The translations under genes were made by a program, and so were the position numbers. From positions 7,502,001-7,566,000 of the forward strand of contig NC_135059.1 of assembly GCF_051014685.1 (NCBI RefSeq): a DNA stretch of 64,000 nucleotides. The letters are read 5' to 3'. The DNA comes from Ptiloglossa arizonensis. Its lineage: Eukaryota > Arthropoda > Insecta > Hymenoptera > Colletidae. Below the pieces are notes generated by a model. That model did not search any database and was not told where the DNA came from. It saw only the letters and a list, made by a program, of their open reading frames with translations. Positions within the stretch are counted from its first letter, which is position 1, and every line of letters begins with the position of its first letter. This document shows, one piece after another, positions 13,601 to 22,544 of the stretch.

Positions 13601-14597
13601 GGACATCCATTGCGTGACAGCCAGCGGTGATCTACCGGATCATCCCGCGCCACGATTCTTCTACAACGACGACGAATACGAAGACAACGACGAGAGCTCC
13701 GATAACGTCGACGAGGTGACCATCGCCTCGATCGAGGCGTACGATCTCGATCCATCGGCGAAATACGTTCAAGCAACCGTGTTGGAGTGCTGTAGAAACC
13801 TGGAGAAGTATTCGTTCCCGTTGACGCTCACGGTGAACCAATTGGAGGACGTGGAACGAGAGATCACCAGCGAGTTGATGAGCCAAGAGATCGCCGGGAT
13901 GATGGCCGAGGGTAGCAGCGAGGACGAGCCTGGTACCTACTTCACCCTCAACGAAATACTCGACCAGCCCAGTCCTATCAGGGCACAACTGGCAGCAGCT
14001 GGTTTATTGTTGCCGATCGCTGATCTAGAGGTGCGCGACGAGAAACGTCTACACGGTAGACACTGGCCGTACGGACGTGGTGTTTATCTAGCTTCCGCGG
14101 GTGATCTAGCGGCATGGGTGAACGTTCAGGATCACCTGAGGGTCGTTTGTCGTACCAGCGACAATAGACCGGGTCTGGTGGGTCGTGCCTACGTGAGACT
14201 CGCCAAGGTTCTCGTGATACTCGACAAGAGGTTGACGTTCAAACGGGACAAGAAACTCGGCTTCCTGAGCGCAAGACCGTACGCCATTGGCAACACTCTC
14301 AGGTTCAACGCTATAATACGATTCCCGGAACTGTCCAAGGAGTTCGAGCACCTGAAACACCTGTGCGTTGTTCGAGGGCTGAGCATACGCGAGACCGCTC
14401 GCCAGGACACGGTACGGATCGGCAATCAGCAATCCTTGAGCGTCACCGAGTTCCAGACGCTTCAGGATTTCTCCAGAGCTGTGCTGAATATCTTAACGTT
14501 GGAGAAGGAGCTGATGATAAACAGCTCGTTGAAAATCGCCAATCTGCTCGCGGGCCTGTTTCGTAAACGGACCAGCGCGAAACGTTTTCAGAGTTAA
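1628..14597 (+). CDS. Ankyrin-repeat protein with C-terminal arginine-kinase-like pseudoenzyme domain (5' partial)
   Basis: The model joins exons 1628-1829, 6331-6491, 6662-6790, 6871-7050, 7510-7752, 8119-8679, 9890-10099, 10779-10942, 11901-12048, 12420-12534 and 13213-14597 (stop TAA). Every junction has GT-AG ends and matching phase. About 1165 residues are visible; the 5' end lies before the window or is not recognisable. Order by visible residue: end of an ankyrin module (1-60, GRTALHYCAA); full module (about 122-245, with NVLHKAAGLGHTEI and GKTPLHYAAA); acidic linker (306-492); second full module (about 550-700, GATPLHVAVVFGN and GRTPLHYAATL); ATP:guanido phosphotransferase-like domain (about 705-1165). 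Each full module ends before a YY/FYK segment. Ankyrin repeats imply protein binding; the kinase-like part lacks catalytic residues, so a scaffold role is inferred. I do not recognise a named orthologue. Confidence 0.85.
2025..2808. repeat. Tandem repeat, five copies of about 159 bp
   Basis: Units begin attgtaaataacttat at 2025, 2184, 2343, 2502 and 2651, and continue through taagtacttgttacgta, tttttattagtttagaat and actcgtcgatattttct. The fourth unit lacks about 10 bp (the cattctcgtac segment). Copies are highly similar, and alternate units share tttcagcg or tttgagcg variants. The array lies in the 4.5-kb intron 1830-6330. Confidence 0.9.
3227..3294 (+). CDS. Possible cassette exon in the large first visible intron
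   Basis: A 68-nt open segment lies between ttcttgcag and gtcagt and reads AILQSPRNETSIPDMREHSQ. It needs a preceding phase-2 donor. The alternative donor at 1834 (gtgact, four bases after the strong gtgagt at 1830) gives exactly that phase, and its own end (phase 1) fits the 6331 exon as G|AT. Skipping it with the 1830 donor is also in frame (A|AT). Both routes keep the reading frame, so this could be an alternative exon adding about 24 residues. No homology supports it. Confidence 0.35.
3295..6330. other. Intronic stretch without recognisable gene
   Basis: No supported exon was found. An open frame at 4841-5077 has no homology I recognise. A short cluster of gatgcacc/gcaccgcg words at 4109-4154 can form a hairpin. 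The rest is AT-rich intronic sequence. Confidence 0.5.
7776..7913. repeat. Tandem repeat, three copies of 46 bp
   Basis: Units at 7776, 7822 and 7868 read aattctctaacc, a short variable part, cctcgagta, gaacacacatttcc. The array begins about 23 bp after the 7752 exon donor. Confidence 0.9.
8119..8679 (+). CDS. Acidic low-complexity exon of the ankyrin/arginine-kinase-like gene
   Basis: This exon of 187 codons has phase 0 at both ends. It is composed almost entirely of E, D, N, T, A, K and S, with repeats such as ENTEDTENTED. It separates the two full ankyrin modules and is likely a disordered acidic linker. The repeated GAG/GAC/AAC codons point to expansion by slippage. An acceptor tag at 8118 and a donor at 8680 (gtacag) bound it; reading through the donor meets a stop after four more codons, so intron retention would truncate the protein before the second module. 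Long open frames on the opposite strand here come from the same biased composition. Confidence 0.8.
8680..9889. other. Intron without other recognisable features
   Basis: This 1.2-kb intron lies between the acidic exon and the exon at 9890. I see only AT-rich sequence and a short CA/ACAC-rich patch near 9655-9675. Confidence 0.55.
10541..10673. mobile_element. Mariner-like MITE copy
   Basis: The sequence has atttcg, a T-run of about 23, ggtggaaatgaaacacgatt, attttattaaattg, ctccattttgg and ends tacgaacaacccaatg. The left terminus is eroded. The copy lies in the intron before exon 10779. Confidence 0.7.
10962..11480. repeat. Tandem repeat, about four copies of 120-131 bp
   Basis: Units start near 10962, 11082, 11213 and 11343 with acaatcgtatcaattgtaaa. 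They contain tgcgtttgaaattttaag, atcactcgtttgtaacttg and gcgaatcaaggcattg. The first unit lacks the caccttataaa part. The array starts about 20 bp after the 10942 exon donor. Confidence 0.88.
12848..13017. repeat. Tandem repeat, five copies of about 36 bp
   Basis: Units read taactcgtaccgcgttccaa followed by tgatcaaataatctgt. They start near 12848, 12884, 12920, 12956 and 12994. The array lies in the intron just upstream of the arginine-kinase-like exon. Confidence 0.9.
13213..14597 (+). CDS. Terminal exon: arginine-kinase-like domain, catalytically dead
   Basis: This 1385-nt exon joins the 12534 donor with phase 1 (G|TA, Val). N-lobe landmarks of arginine kinase are visible: LSRCLKRPVFDGIK, then APDYESYVVFAEFFDPLI, aligning with the family's APDAESYTVFADLFDPII. 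C-lobe landmarks are RHWPYGRGVYLA, DHLRVV, KKLGFLSARPYAIGNTLR and VTEFQTL. Family residues needed for catalysis are changed: the STRVRCGR phosphate-binding motif reads QATVLECCR, NEEDH reads NVQDH (active Glu lost), the reactive Cys before PTNLGTT is Arg, and RGTRGEH reads RETARQD. The fold is therefore probably kept while phosphotransfer is lost. An acidic stretch rich in D/E/N is inserted near the lobe junction (about 13660-13720). The exon has no introns and is more GC-rich than the ankyrin exons. Confidence 0.88.
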
Positions 14598-15821
14598 TTC
14601 GGTGGAAAGGAAGCTGTCCGCGAAACGCTGTCTTCAAATCGGTCGCGTCGAGCACGACTTTCGCATAATTGTTTTCTTTTCTTTTTGTTTTGTCTTTTTT
14701 CTTTTTTTTTTTTTAATTAACGATACGATACGCTTGCACGCGGAGATCGTCTGTGATAATTCTTGAACCGCGACGCTCGACCGTCGATCAATCGTCGTAG
14801 GCTAGAACCGTAGAGACACTGTTGCGCCAAAGATGGGGGAACGTTGGAAAGATGTGTGTGAACATTATGTCCATTTCTCGTGCACCGAATTATGATATTT
14901 AAAGAAAATTTAACGGATTAACTTCTCTGAGGGACGCTGGATTGTTTATTAGGTTAGTAAATTAACACTATTCGTCTACGAACAGTTGTTACGACGCTTT
15001 GACATGTTGAACGACACCATGCTTACGTGAAATGTGCATATATGTGTCCAGTTTTGGAAACGGTTTGCCGTGAAGGATTCTGTCCAAATTTACCGGGGAG
15101 AATGGCAAATCGAGCTTACTTGACAAATTTCTCGGAGCTTCTTTATGTGTCATGCACGAGTTCGATGTTCACGGAGACAAAAATGGCGTAGCACATGTCT
15201 TTCCAACTCGATGTACTCAATTTACAGTAAATCTTTTTACAAGTGGCTATTCCATGTAAATTAAATACCGTAATATAAATATATATATGTATGTACATAT
15301 ATATATATATATATAGTAATTTACATAGAATAGTCATATATATGTACATAATGAAATGATCAAATATGCATTTAAAGAAATTAAATTATCAAATATGCAT
15401 TTGATGCACTCCTTCGAGACTAACTCTCGTCGTAACATTTCCTGCACTATGTGTATATACTCGTATTCTTTTTTGTGCTTCCGCAATTTTGAATCTTACA
15501 TGGTGTAAATTAAATGGTTGTTAAGCTTCCTGCCTGGCTGTGTATGCACAACTTTCAGAGTGAAACCGTGCACCGTGTATTCATGAAGCATTTTTTTTCG
15601 ATTCGTGGAAAATTGTATGCAGTTTGTCACGTGGATCGTTTTTTTCTTTCGTTCGCTGAAATTGTTATCGCAATTATACTCCGATCGAACCATCTGAACG
15701 AAGATACCAATGTAATCGAACGATCGCTGTAAATCATACGGGTTGCAACTCAAACGCGTGCAACGCGTTTTTACATCTCACGTGCCTGATGCAAGAATGC
15801 AGATGCAATTCTTTTTTCCAG
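14598..15821. other. 3' UTR/intergenic region; unresolved 5' exon of the next gene
   Basis: The region follows the stop codon of the ankyrin/kinase-like gene. The exon at 15822 begins with two bases of a split codon, so at least one upstream coding exon of the DPY-30 gene must exist. I could not place it with confidence; ATG candidates at 14832, 15103 and 15148 do not give a donor of the required phase 1. Confidence 0.4.
15243..15337. repeat. Inverted repeat around an AT microsatellite
   Basis: The left arm at about 15243-15263 (gtggctattccatgtaaatt) is matched by the reverse complement of about 15316-15337 (aatttacatagaatagtcat), with two mismatches near the outer half. The loop is about 50 bp of (AT)n with gtatgtacat. 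It could extrude as a hairpin or be a remnant MITE. Confidence 0.7.
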
Positions 15822-18502
15822 GTGGCACGCCGCTCGACATACCAATATTCCGGGAGGAGGAAGGTCGCTATTTGGCATCGTGTGAGTTAACGTTTACCCT
15901 AAACTAAGATTTATTTCGATCGATTCGTTAAAGTAAGAAGAGAGAAGATAATTGCAACAACTATTTTAACAGCTCTTGGTGATCCACTGATCAAAGGTTT
16001 GGCGGAAGTTGCCAATGCACGTCCAAAGGATCCAGTTACATACCTGGCAACCTATTTGTACAATTTTGCCAATAAAAGTAAAGATAATGCGCAAGAACAG
16101 GTAATTGACCGCAACGATTTTGATAAACAAGGTGATCCACGTAAACTGTTTGAACGCTTTCTACGATAAACTATTTTTTTTTCTAAAATGTTAAATTTTA
16201 AATTCGAATTTTTTAATTTTTAAATTTTTAAATTTGAAATTATCTCGCGCGATATTAAATTTTGGATAAACATATTTTAATAGATTTGTAAGTACTATGA
16301 AAAAAGAATCACACATATATATATATATATAGTTACGTAGAAAAAAGTTACAGTAACTTTAGTCCACTGTTATTATTGCAATTTGTAGTCGATTGAAACC
16401 ACGGATATCTTTACTGAACATTTTTGCTGTCAAATTGTCGCAAGTAAAGTGGACCACCCTGTGAAATTTGTATTTCTAACCAATGTACGTAAAATTTTGA
16501 AATATTTCAGGAACCCAACGTGTTGATCATTCCCGACCGTGAAGAAGAAAATATCGAAAACGTCGAAAACGAAAACCCGGACGAGGATGCCGGTTATCCG
16601 CAGAGTCCAGGCTCCGATGCACCGGAATCGGCTTTCAGCAACCCTAACAGAGTACGGCAAACGTCAATTACCACGTCATTTTCGTAACAATGATTTATTT
16701 CGATCGTGTTGCAAACGATTATATCGTGTACCATGACGACTAATCGTTGACTTTGTTCTTTCAGGACGAACATGGACAAAGTGTGATCCATTTCGCGGCC
16801 ATACGTTCTTACTCGAAGGACGGTTTGTTCCATCTGCTTCAAGAGAGCCAAGTGAATATTGGTTTCCGGGACGAATTATACAGAACAGCGAGGGATGTCG
16901 CCGGGCTGGCGAATATTAGAGAAAACGTCGAGGAAATAGACCGCTACGTGGCTTATTTGGCAGCGAGAGGTGATAGACAAACGAATCGTAAAAGTTCACA
17001 TCCGGTTAATTTAAAAATTGTACACGTTCCAATGTGAATCTCGTAGATTTCGTTTCACAAGATGCATCGTGCACAAAATCGCGAACTTTGCTAGGATTAT
17101 TTCTGCGCGGTTTACCAGACTTCTCGCCACAAACTTGTCAAACATTATCAAAGAATATACGATCCACACTTATCGCATAGGACGTGTGTGCTCTTTGCGT
17201 TAAATTTCTCTTGTTTTATATCTAGGCGAAACTGAGAAATTAGTAGAGTTACTGTTAGAAGGATACGATCATATTTTGGACGTGGAAGACGAGGGCGTGA
17301 ACATCGTGGATATCGCCGCAGAACGAGGACGCGAAGCAACTGTACAGTTCTTGCAATCAATTCCGAATTACGTGGTAAGACATTATTACTAACGTTAAAG
17401 GAATACTCGAACGAACGATTAAAGCTATTGATCGACGAAACGGATAAACGATGAGCAATTACGATTTTTGGATCCTCGCCATTTTAAACTAGCCATCGTG
17501 CAATCCAAACTTGATGGCGCACGACTTTAATCTTTTCCCAAACACAAACGTTAGACACATGGTAAAATGTTTTCGTGACGATTTTAAAGAGCTTGGTCAT
17601 CGTTGGTAAAAGTGTGTACAGCGAATGGGGATGATAAGAATAAATACAGGTCACGAAAAAGTCGAGTATCATTTAATGGATATCCATCCAAAGGTACCCA
17701 GGTGCCATTGGATGAATCGGTTGTTCGATGCTACTTGAAATGATTTTTTCAAATCCTACTTGAAATTATTTTTATCAGATACCTATCATCCTTAATCGAA
17801 ACTGCAAAGAACGAACGCATTGCTTTTTAATCAATCGTTGTGTTTCAACGATACTTGTTTCGTATTCGTGAACATTACTTCGAGTAATGTCGCGTAAAAG
17901 TTACACGCTGGGAAATTGATTAATTTTTTTTTTTAGACACAACGCGAGGAGGTGCACTATGAAATCAGAATGGACAACGTGGCAAAAGTGAAGGAGCTAC
18001 TGAGTAGAAACAACGGTGGAGGAAAATTGTTAGCTATGGGGAAAAATCCGATGAGCAGGTGTGCTCTTCATATTGCTGTTCTTCGTGAGAACGAAGAACT
18101 GGTCAAGTACATCGCGAAAACGTATCCAGAGACACTGCGCATTGGTGACAACGTAGGAATCGTTTTATAAATTGTCGTTAAACATCATCGATAAATACAC
18201 ATTGAATATCTCTCTAAGCAGAAGAAATTCTTCGTTTTCTGTTCCAGTTGGAAAGGACTGCTTTACATTACGCAATGGGGCTACCATCGGTTGAAGAATT
18301 AAGCAACGTTCTCATCAAAGCGGGGGCAAAACGTATCGTCAAAGATTTGGTAAATAATTTAGTTCTCTTTTCTTCTAGGCTTACGAACAACAATTAATAA
18401 TAATTCTATAATATTCAGAAATCGCGACAACCATCCTATTACTTCATGAACAAATCAGACATCGAAAGACTTCAGGAAGAAGAGGAAAGTTTGATCAAGT
18501 AG
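15822..18502 (+). CDS. DPY-30 motif and ankyrin-repeat protein (first exon not resolved)
   Basis: Exons 15822-15881, 15973-16100, 16511-16651, 16765-16969, 17226-17374, 17937-18152, 18248-18349 and 18419-18502 (stop TAG) join in phase. Together they give about 361 visible residues. Exons one and two encode a DPY-30-like docking motif: GRYLASSLGDPLIKGLAEVA, then ARPKDPVTYLATYLYNFA. DPY-30/RIIa-type motifs dimerise and bind amphipathic helices, and recur in radial-spoke and other axonemal proteins. An acidic linker with ENVENENPDEDAG follows, then ankyrin-like segments (GQSVIHFAA, RCALHIAVLRENEELV, ERTALHYAMG) in the same module order as the gene just upstream, including the segment ending IPNYV before an intron and the terminal SYYFMNK. 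An axonemal or sperm role is inference. Confidence 0.82.
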
Positions 18503-19357
18503 ATCCAACTTGATAAGCATACTGACAATTGTTCGCGTACAATTTGAAATAATTGTATGGGCGAAAGTAGCGTATAACGATTGTGTGAGAGAGAAGGACT
18601 AAAATGATACGCATTCAATAGAAGTGAAAAAAATAATTATGTGCCATTTTATTCAGTGTATTAAGGCTACCGTATCGATAGAGATTCAACACTACTTCTC
18701 AAAGTATGTTTGGCATAATGAACAAGCAGAAAGTACTTTCCGTGATCCCGTGTAAAAGAAAAAAATGATTATATAACCAATCTACGTCGTGTAATATACA
18801 ATATTAATTAGCGATATAAATAATAAGAATATTTGGCTTTTGCGTACATATTTCTTTTAATTATCTCCGCGCAAGTTCTTTATTTTTAATTATCTACAAA
18901 ACCTTCGATTATCAAGGCGAGGATCTGCATTTCGTCCTTACCATTCTTTATTTCCTAATTCATCTAAATAATGATCGAAGAACGTTATTCACGATTCTAT
19001 TCGAATACGCTAATATTCATTAATCACAGGCCCAAACGCAAAAAAGTAATGAAAGTTGTAAAGCGTATCAAAGAATATCAGCTACGAAATAAAATTATTT
19101 ATCAGGGTATTTAGCACGTCAGAGCGTAAACATCGTTCTAATTGCGTAACGGAAATCGTGCAAGGATATTCTGTCTATTAAGACAGTCACAGTACACGAG
19201 CCTGTAATCCAAAGTACAGTATTTATTCGTAATCTTTGTTTGATCCACGACTTCTGTGAAATTCTACTTTGCTCCGACGCTAAAAAATCGAATCGTGTGA
19301 TTGTTCTTCAAACCGCAAAATCCTCAAATTCCCATTATTAATGTTCATTAATAATTA
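18503..19357. other. Convergent intergenic region
   Basis: The region lies between the plus-strand ankyrin gene stop (18502) and the minus-strand coiled-coil gene stop (19358), so it presumably holds both 3' UTRs. A TTTATT at about 19222 would read AATAAA on the minus strand, about 135 bp past that gene's stop. Nothing else was recognised. Confidence 0.45.
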
Positions 19358-20501
19358 TCACTGATAAGATGTAGTACTTCTCTTACTGCTAATTTTGGTC
19401 TGGCTTTGCGTTTTTCGGATGTTCGACGAGTTTTCCTCGTTATCTTCAGCGTTGTCAACAATTGTTTGCCAGGGCATAGGGTTTATATACGCTGGCTTTG
19501 CCTTTTGATGAGCTGATGAATCAAAATCATTACTAACTTAAATTTTTATTATTCGAGTAACGTACAGAGGTGTCTCGCTTGATTTGCACGTTTAAAATAC
19601 ATTTCAAAAGAGCAAATATTACGATTAGAATCAAGCTTACCAATATTTTTTCAAACGAAATTATATGTTTTTATTACTACATTCTAATAGTTGATGAAAA
19701 GATAAATTAATACATACATGACACATTGATCTTTCTGCAAAACAAATTACTTTTTTCTCAAATATTTTTTTGTTCTGTTAATAACAACTGAAACATTTTA
19801 GACGTGCATGTTAGGTGAAACACCATGTATGTCAGCATTGTAAGCATTTAATATTGAAAGAAACATAGTGGAACTAACGCAGAAGTCCTTGCGTAGCTGG
19901 CTTAGGTTTGTTCTTTGCATTCTTTTGCCAATTTTCATAAGCTTTTGTACTTTCTGCTAACCTTTTCTTTTTCTCTTCGTCAAGTTCTTTTCGTTTCATC
20001 TCTTCTTTCTTCTGACGACCTGCACAAACATTGAAAATATCAAATCATGAACAAATCAAAGATTAATAATACTTTTTTTTACCTTTCTCTTCTTCCCTCT
20101 TCTTATGAGCCCATTGTCGAAGATACAGACTTTTTGCTCCAGCTGCCTTGTCTTCAATTTCTTTCAACAGCTTCTGTAGCTCCAACTCTTTCTCAATTAC
20201 CAATTTTTTCTGCTCCCTTTCTTTTTTCTTCTTCTCAGTCCACTTTAAGAAATTATCTCGCTCCTGAGATTCCCTCTCTTCTTTCTCGCGTGCTAGTCTC
20301 TCTGCCTCTGTTTGTTTCTTCTTCAGAGCCTGATCTTCTTCCTCCTTCTTTTGTTGTGCTGCTTGTTGCTTTTTTCGCATCCATTCATTGTATGAGATTT
20401 TCTTCAGACGATTACTTTCAGTTGATTTGTTCTCCGAAATGCTAATGCTGGATAACGATGTTGTGGAAACTTGTACAACACGATACCCATTTAATATGCA
20501 C
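19358..20501 (-). CDS. Coiled-coil protein resembling CCDC34 (N-terminus not resolved)
   Basis: Reading down the minus strand, the exons are 20501-20083, 20019-19879 and 19512-19358 (stop TGA). Phases fit at both junctions (G|GT and C|CT). The protein is dominated by a long K/E/R coiled coil with spaced tryptophans (SYNEWMRKKQQAA, NFLKWTEKKKK, LYLRQWAHKKREEE, STKAYENWQKNAKNKPKPA). It ends in a KPAYINPMPWQTIV segment. The W-spaced coiled coil, the AKxKPxPA step and the YxNPxPW tail match the CCDC34 family, linked in mammals to sperm flagella. The donor after CTGC (gttagt) overlaps a stop codon, so an unspliced form would end at LLR. The acceptor at 20502 implies an upstream exon ending in phase 2 that I did not find. 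Confidence 0.75.
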
Positions 20502-21899
20502 CTAAGCAACACAATGTCGGAAGATTTAACTATATTTTACAACAAACGCTCCAAACATTCTATTCTATTTATTTAAACAAAAATTAATCGTGTACGCGAG
20601 TACTCGGAATAATTAAAGAGAAAAAAAAATGAATTGCGTATAAAAAATTTTCTTGTCAAAATATTCGTCTCAAATGTATCATGCATACACAATGCGTTCA
20701 ATATTTGTCCTGTTCATAATAATTGAGAAATCCTCGATAAACTTATCGATGAACTGGTTCCTCATAAATTTTAATAACCTTAAAATATGTTGCAAAAGAC
20801 AAAATTTTAAGCAACCTTTTTCTGTAGATGTAATTGGGAATTGGTTTCAGTTTCTAAAATACGGTGTGGTAAAATTGTGCTTAACTGATCGTAATATTTA
20901 GTCATTTTTTAAACAAAATTTGTTTAAAACCTCAATGTTTGTCCGTCCCCCTACAATACCAATGCCTAAAAACCTAGCCTAACGTATCCTTGTGTTAAAT
21001 CAAGTCTTACACGAGTCGACAGTGTTTTGTTATTATCTCTGATTGCTGTATGTATAAAGGCTATAAGATTAGTCAGTATATATATATGTCGATATATTTT
21101 TAATTTTTGATCGAAGATTTAGCTGCAATAGCAATTGCATTAAAGGAGAAGAATAAGAAAAGTAGAAGAAAAAGTAGACGGAGTGTACATTCAATTTCAA
21201 CCGATCAAAAAACTCAAGGAGAGTTCCTTCTTTACAAACAATTATTAGATCAACACAAAATTTCATTACTTCAAAATGACAAAATATTCTTTTGATATTT
21301 TAATAAATAAAATTAAGCCAAATTAATCGTAATGTTTTCTTCTCACACCATTGTAAGATTTTTGTCATACATTCAATTAAGTGTCATTGTCAAGTAGCAG
21401 CTTCTGGAAGAAATAGAACGTAGAATTCTTCGTTCAGTACCGAAAGATTTTTGCTAATATCTCAAAAACTAAGACCGATGTTATATGTACAAGAAAAAAT
21501 TGCTCAAATTGTTATCCTTTACAACAAATTTCAATATCATCAACTTCGGTAAGGTACCAATTCATCGACAAGTTTACCAAATTTTCTAATGGGTACTATC
21601 CGCCATATTCACCTGACTTGGCGCCGTTAGTAAATCATTTGTTTTAGTAAATCCAGAGTACTTTAAACAAAAAATTCAATAATTACAAAGAAGTTGCGAA
21701 CGTAGTCTCTGAATATTTTTGGTTAAAAATCTGTAAGTTTTATGCGTATGAGGTAGATACATTGCCTACAAAATGGACAAATAATAATAATAAAAATTAT
21801 ATTTGTCGGAAGTTAATTTAGTTATTTATTCACGTTATAATACTATAAACAGTGAACGAGAGAAATGCCAGAACTTTCCTACAAACTTAATACGTAGCG
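20502..21899. other. AT-rich region, presumably intron or promoter of the coiled-coil gene
   Basis: The missing 5' exon or exons of the coiled-coil gene should lie here or further upstream. A short ATATATAT run occurs near 21077. The only recognisable part is the mariner fossil at 21583-21790. Confidence 0.45.
21583..21790 (+). pseudogene. Mariner transposase 3' fragment (fossil)
   Basis: One frame reads YYPPYSPDLAPLVNHLF, then a stop, matching the mariner signature PPYSPDLAPSDYHLF around the third catalytic Asp; the Ser-Asp after Pro is lost. The frame continues with LNKKFNNYKEVANVVSEYF and VDTLPTKWTN, corresponding to the C-terminal portion of mariner transposases. Stops and the absence of the N-terminal half show it is dead. 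It may be a source-family relative of the MITEs in this window. Confidence 0.7.
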
Positions 21900-22544
21900 T
21901 TACAAACTTGCAGAATACCTCTGCACTTCCGAATCGACTTGATTAACGGAGAAAACCTCATTGCCATCGTTTGTTCTACCACTGATTCTACATCGTTTTT
22001 CGACTCTATTGGAAGGTCTGCACGAAGTCACAGACTTAGATCGTTGAAGGTCAGATTCCAAGGATGTGGTCGGTGAATTCAAAGAATAACAACGATACGT
22101 TTCTTGAGCTGAAACTTGATCGCCAGCATGATCCACGAACGAGGTAGGTAGATTATTCTTGAGAGACAGCGTAGACACTATATCGCTCTTTCCCGTAGAA
22201 TCGCCATAATTACCTTCAATCGGTCTACTGTCTTTAGAACTGACTTTTACTCGAATTTGGATCTCGCGTTCATCGTCCTCGTTATTCAATGTTTCGGCGT
22301 AAATTGCTGGATTAATAAATCGAATTTCTGTACCAGATCTAGAGCTTGTAGGTACCGCAGTGTTGAGAATTAATCCGCTGCTTTGAGAATCTCGTTTCTG
22401 ACTATCATTGAATGTCAAACGATTTAAATGATTAGAACCGGTCAACCGTACATCATTCATGGCAGTAACACGCCTTTCGCGGTGCGATTCATTGAAATCA
22501 TCTCGTTTCCAATTGTACCGGCTGTCAGCGTCGCTGTCAACCAT
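21900..22544 (-). CDS. Uncharacterised 214-residue ORF
   Basis: An uninterrupted frame runs from ATG at 22544 (MVDSDADSRYNWKRDDF) to TAA at 21900. Composition is polar and Ser/Asn/Arg-rich with no membrane segment or known motif, so it is probably largely disordered. Segments such as EIRFINPAIYAETL and NEDDEREIQIRVKVS look protein-like, and no long competing frame exists. It lies upstream of the coiled-coil gene on the same strand. It could be a separate single-exon gene or belong to that transcript unit; I cannot decide from sequence. Confidence 0.5.
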   Translation of the reverse strand: MVDSDADSRYNWKRDDFNESHRERRVTAMNDVRLTGSNHLNRLTFNDSQKRDSQSSGLILNTAVPTSSRSGTEIRFINPAIYAETLNNEDDEREIQIRVKVSSKDSRPIEGNYGDSTGKSDIVSTLSLKNNLPTSFVDHAGDQVSAQETYRCYSLNSPTTSLESDLQRSKSVTSCRPSNRVEKRCRISGRTNDGNEVFSVNQVDSEVQRYSASL

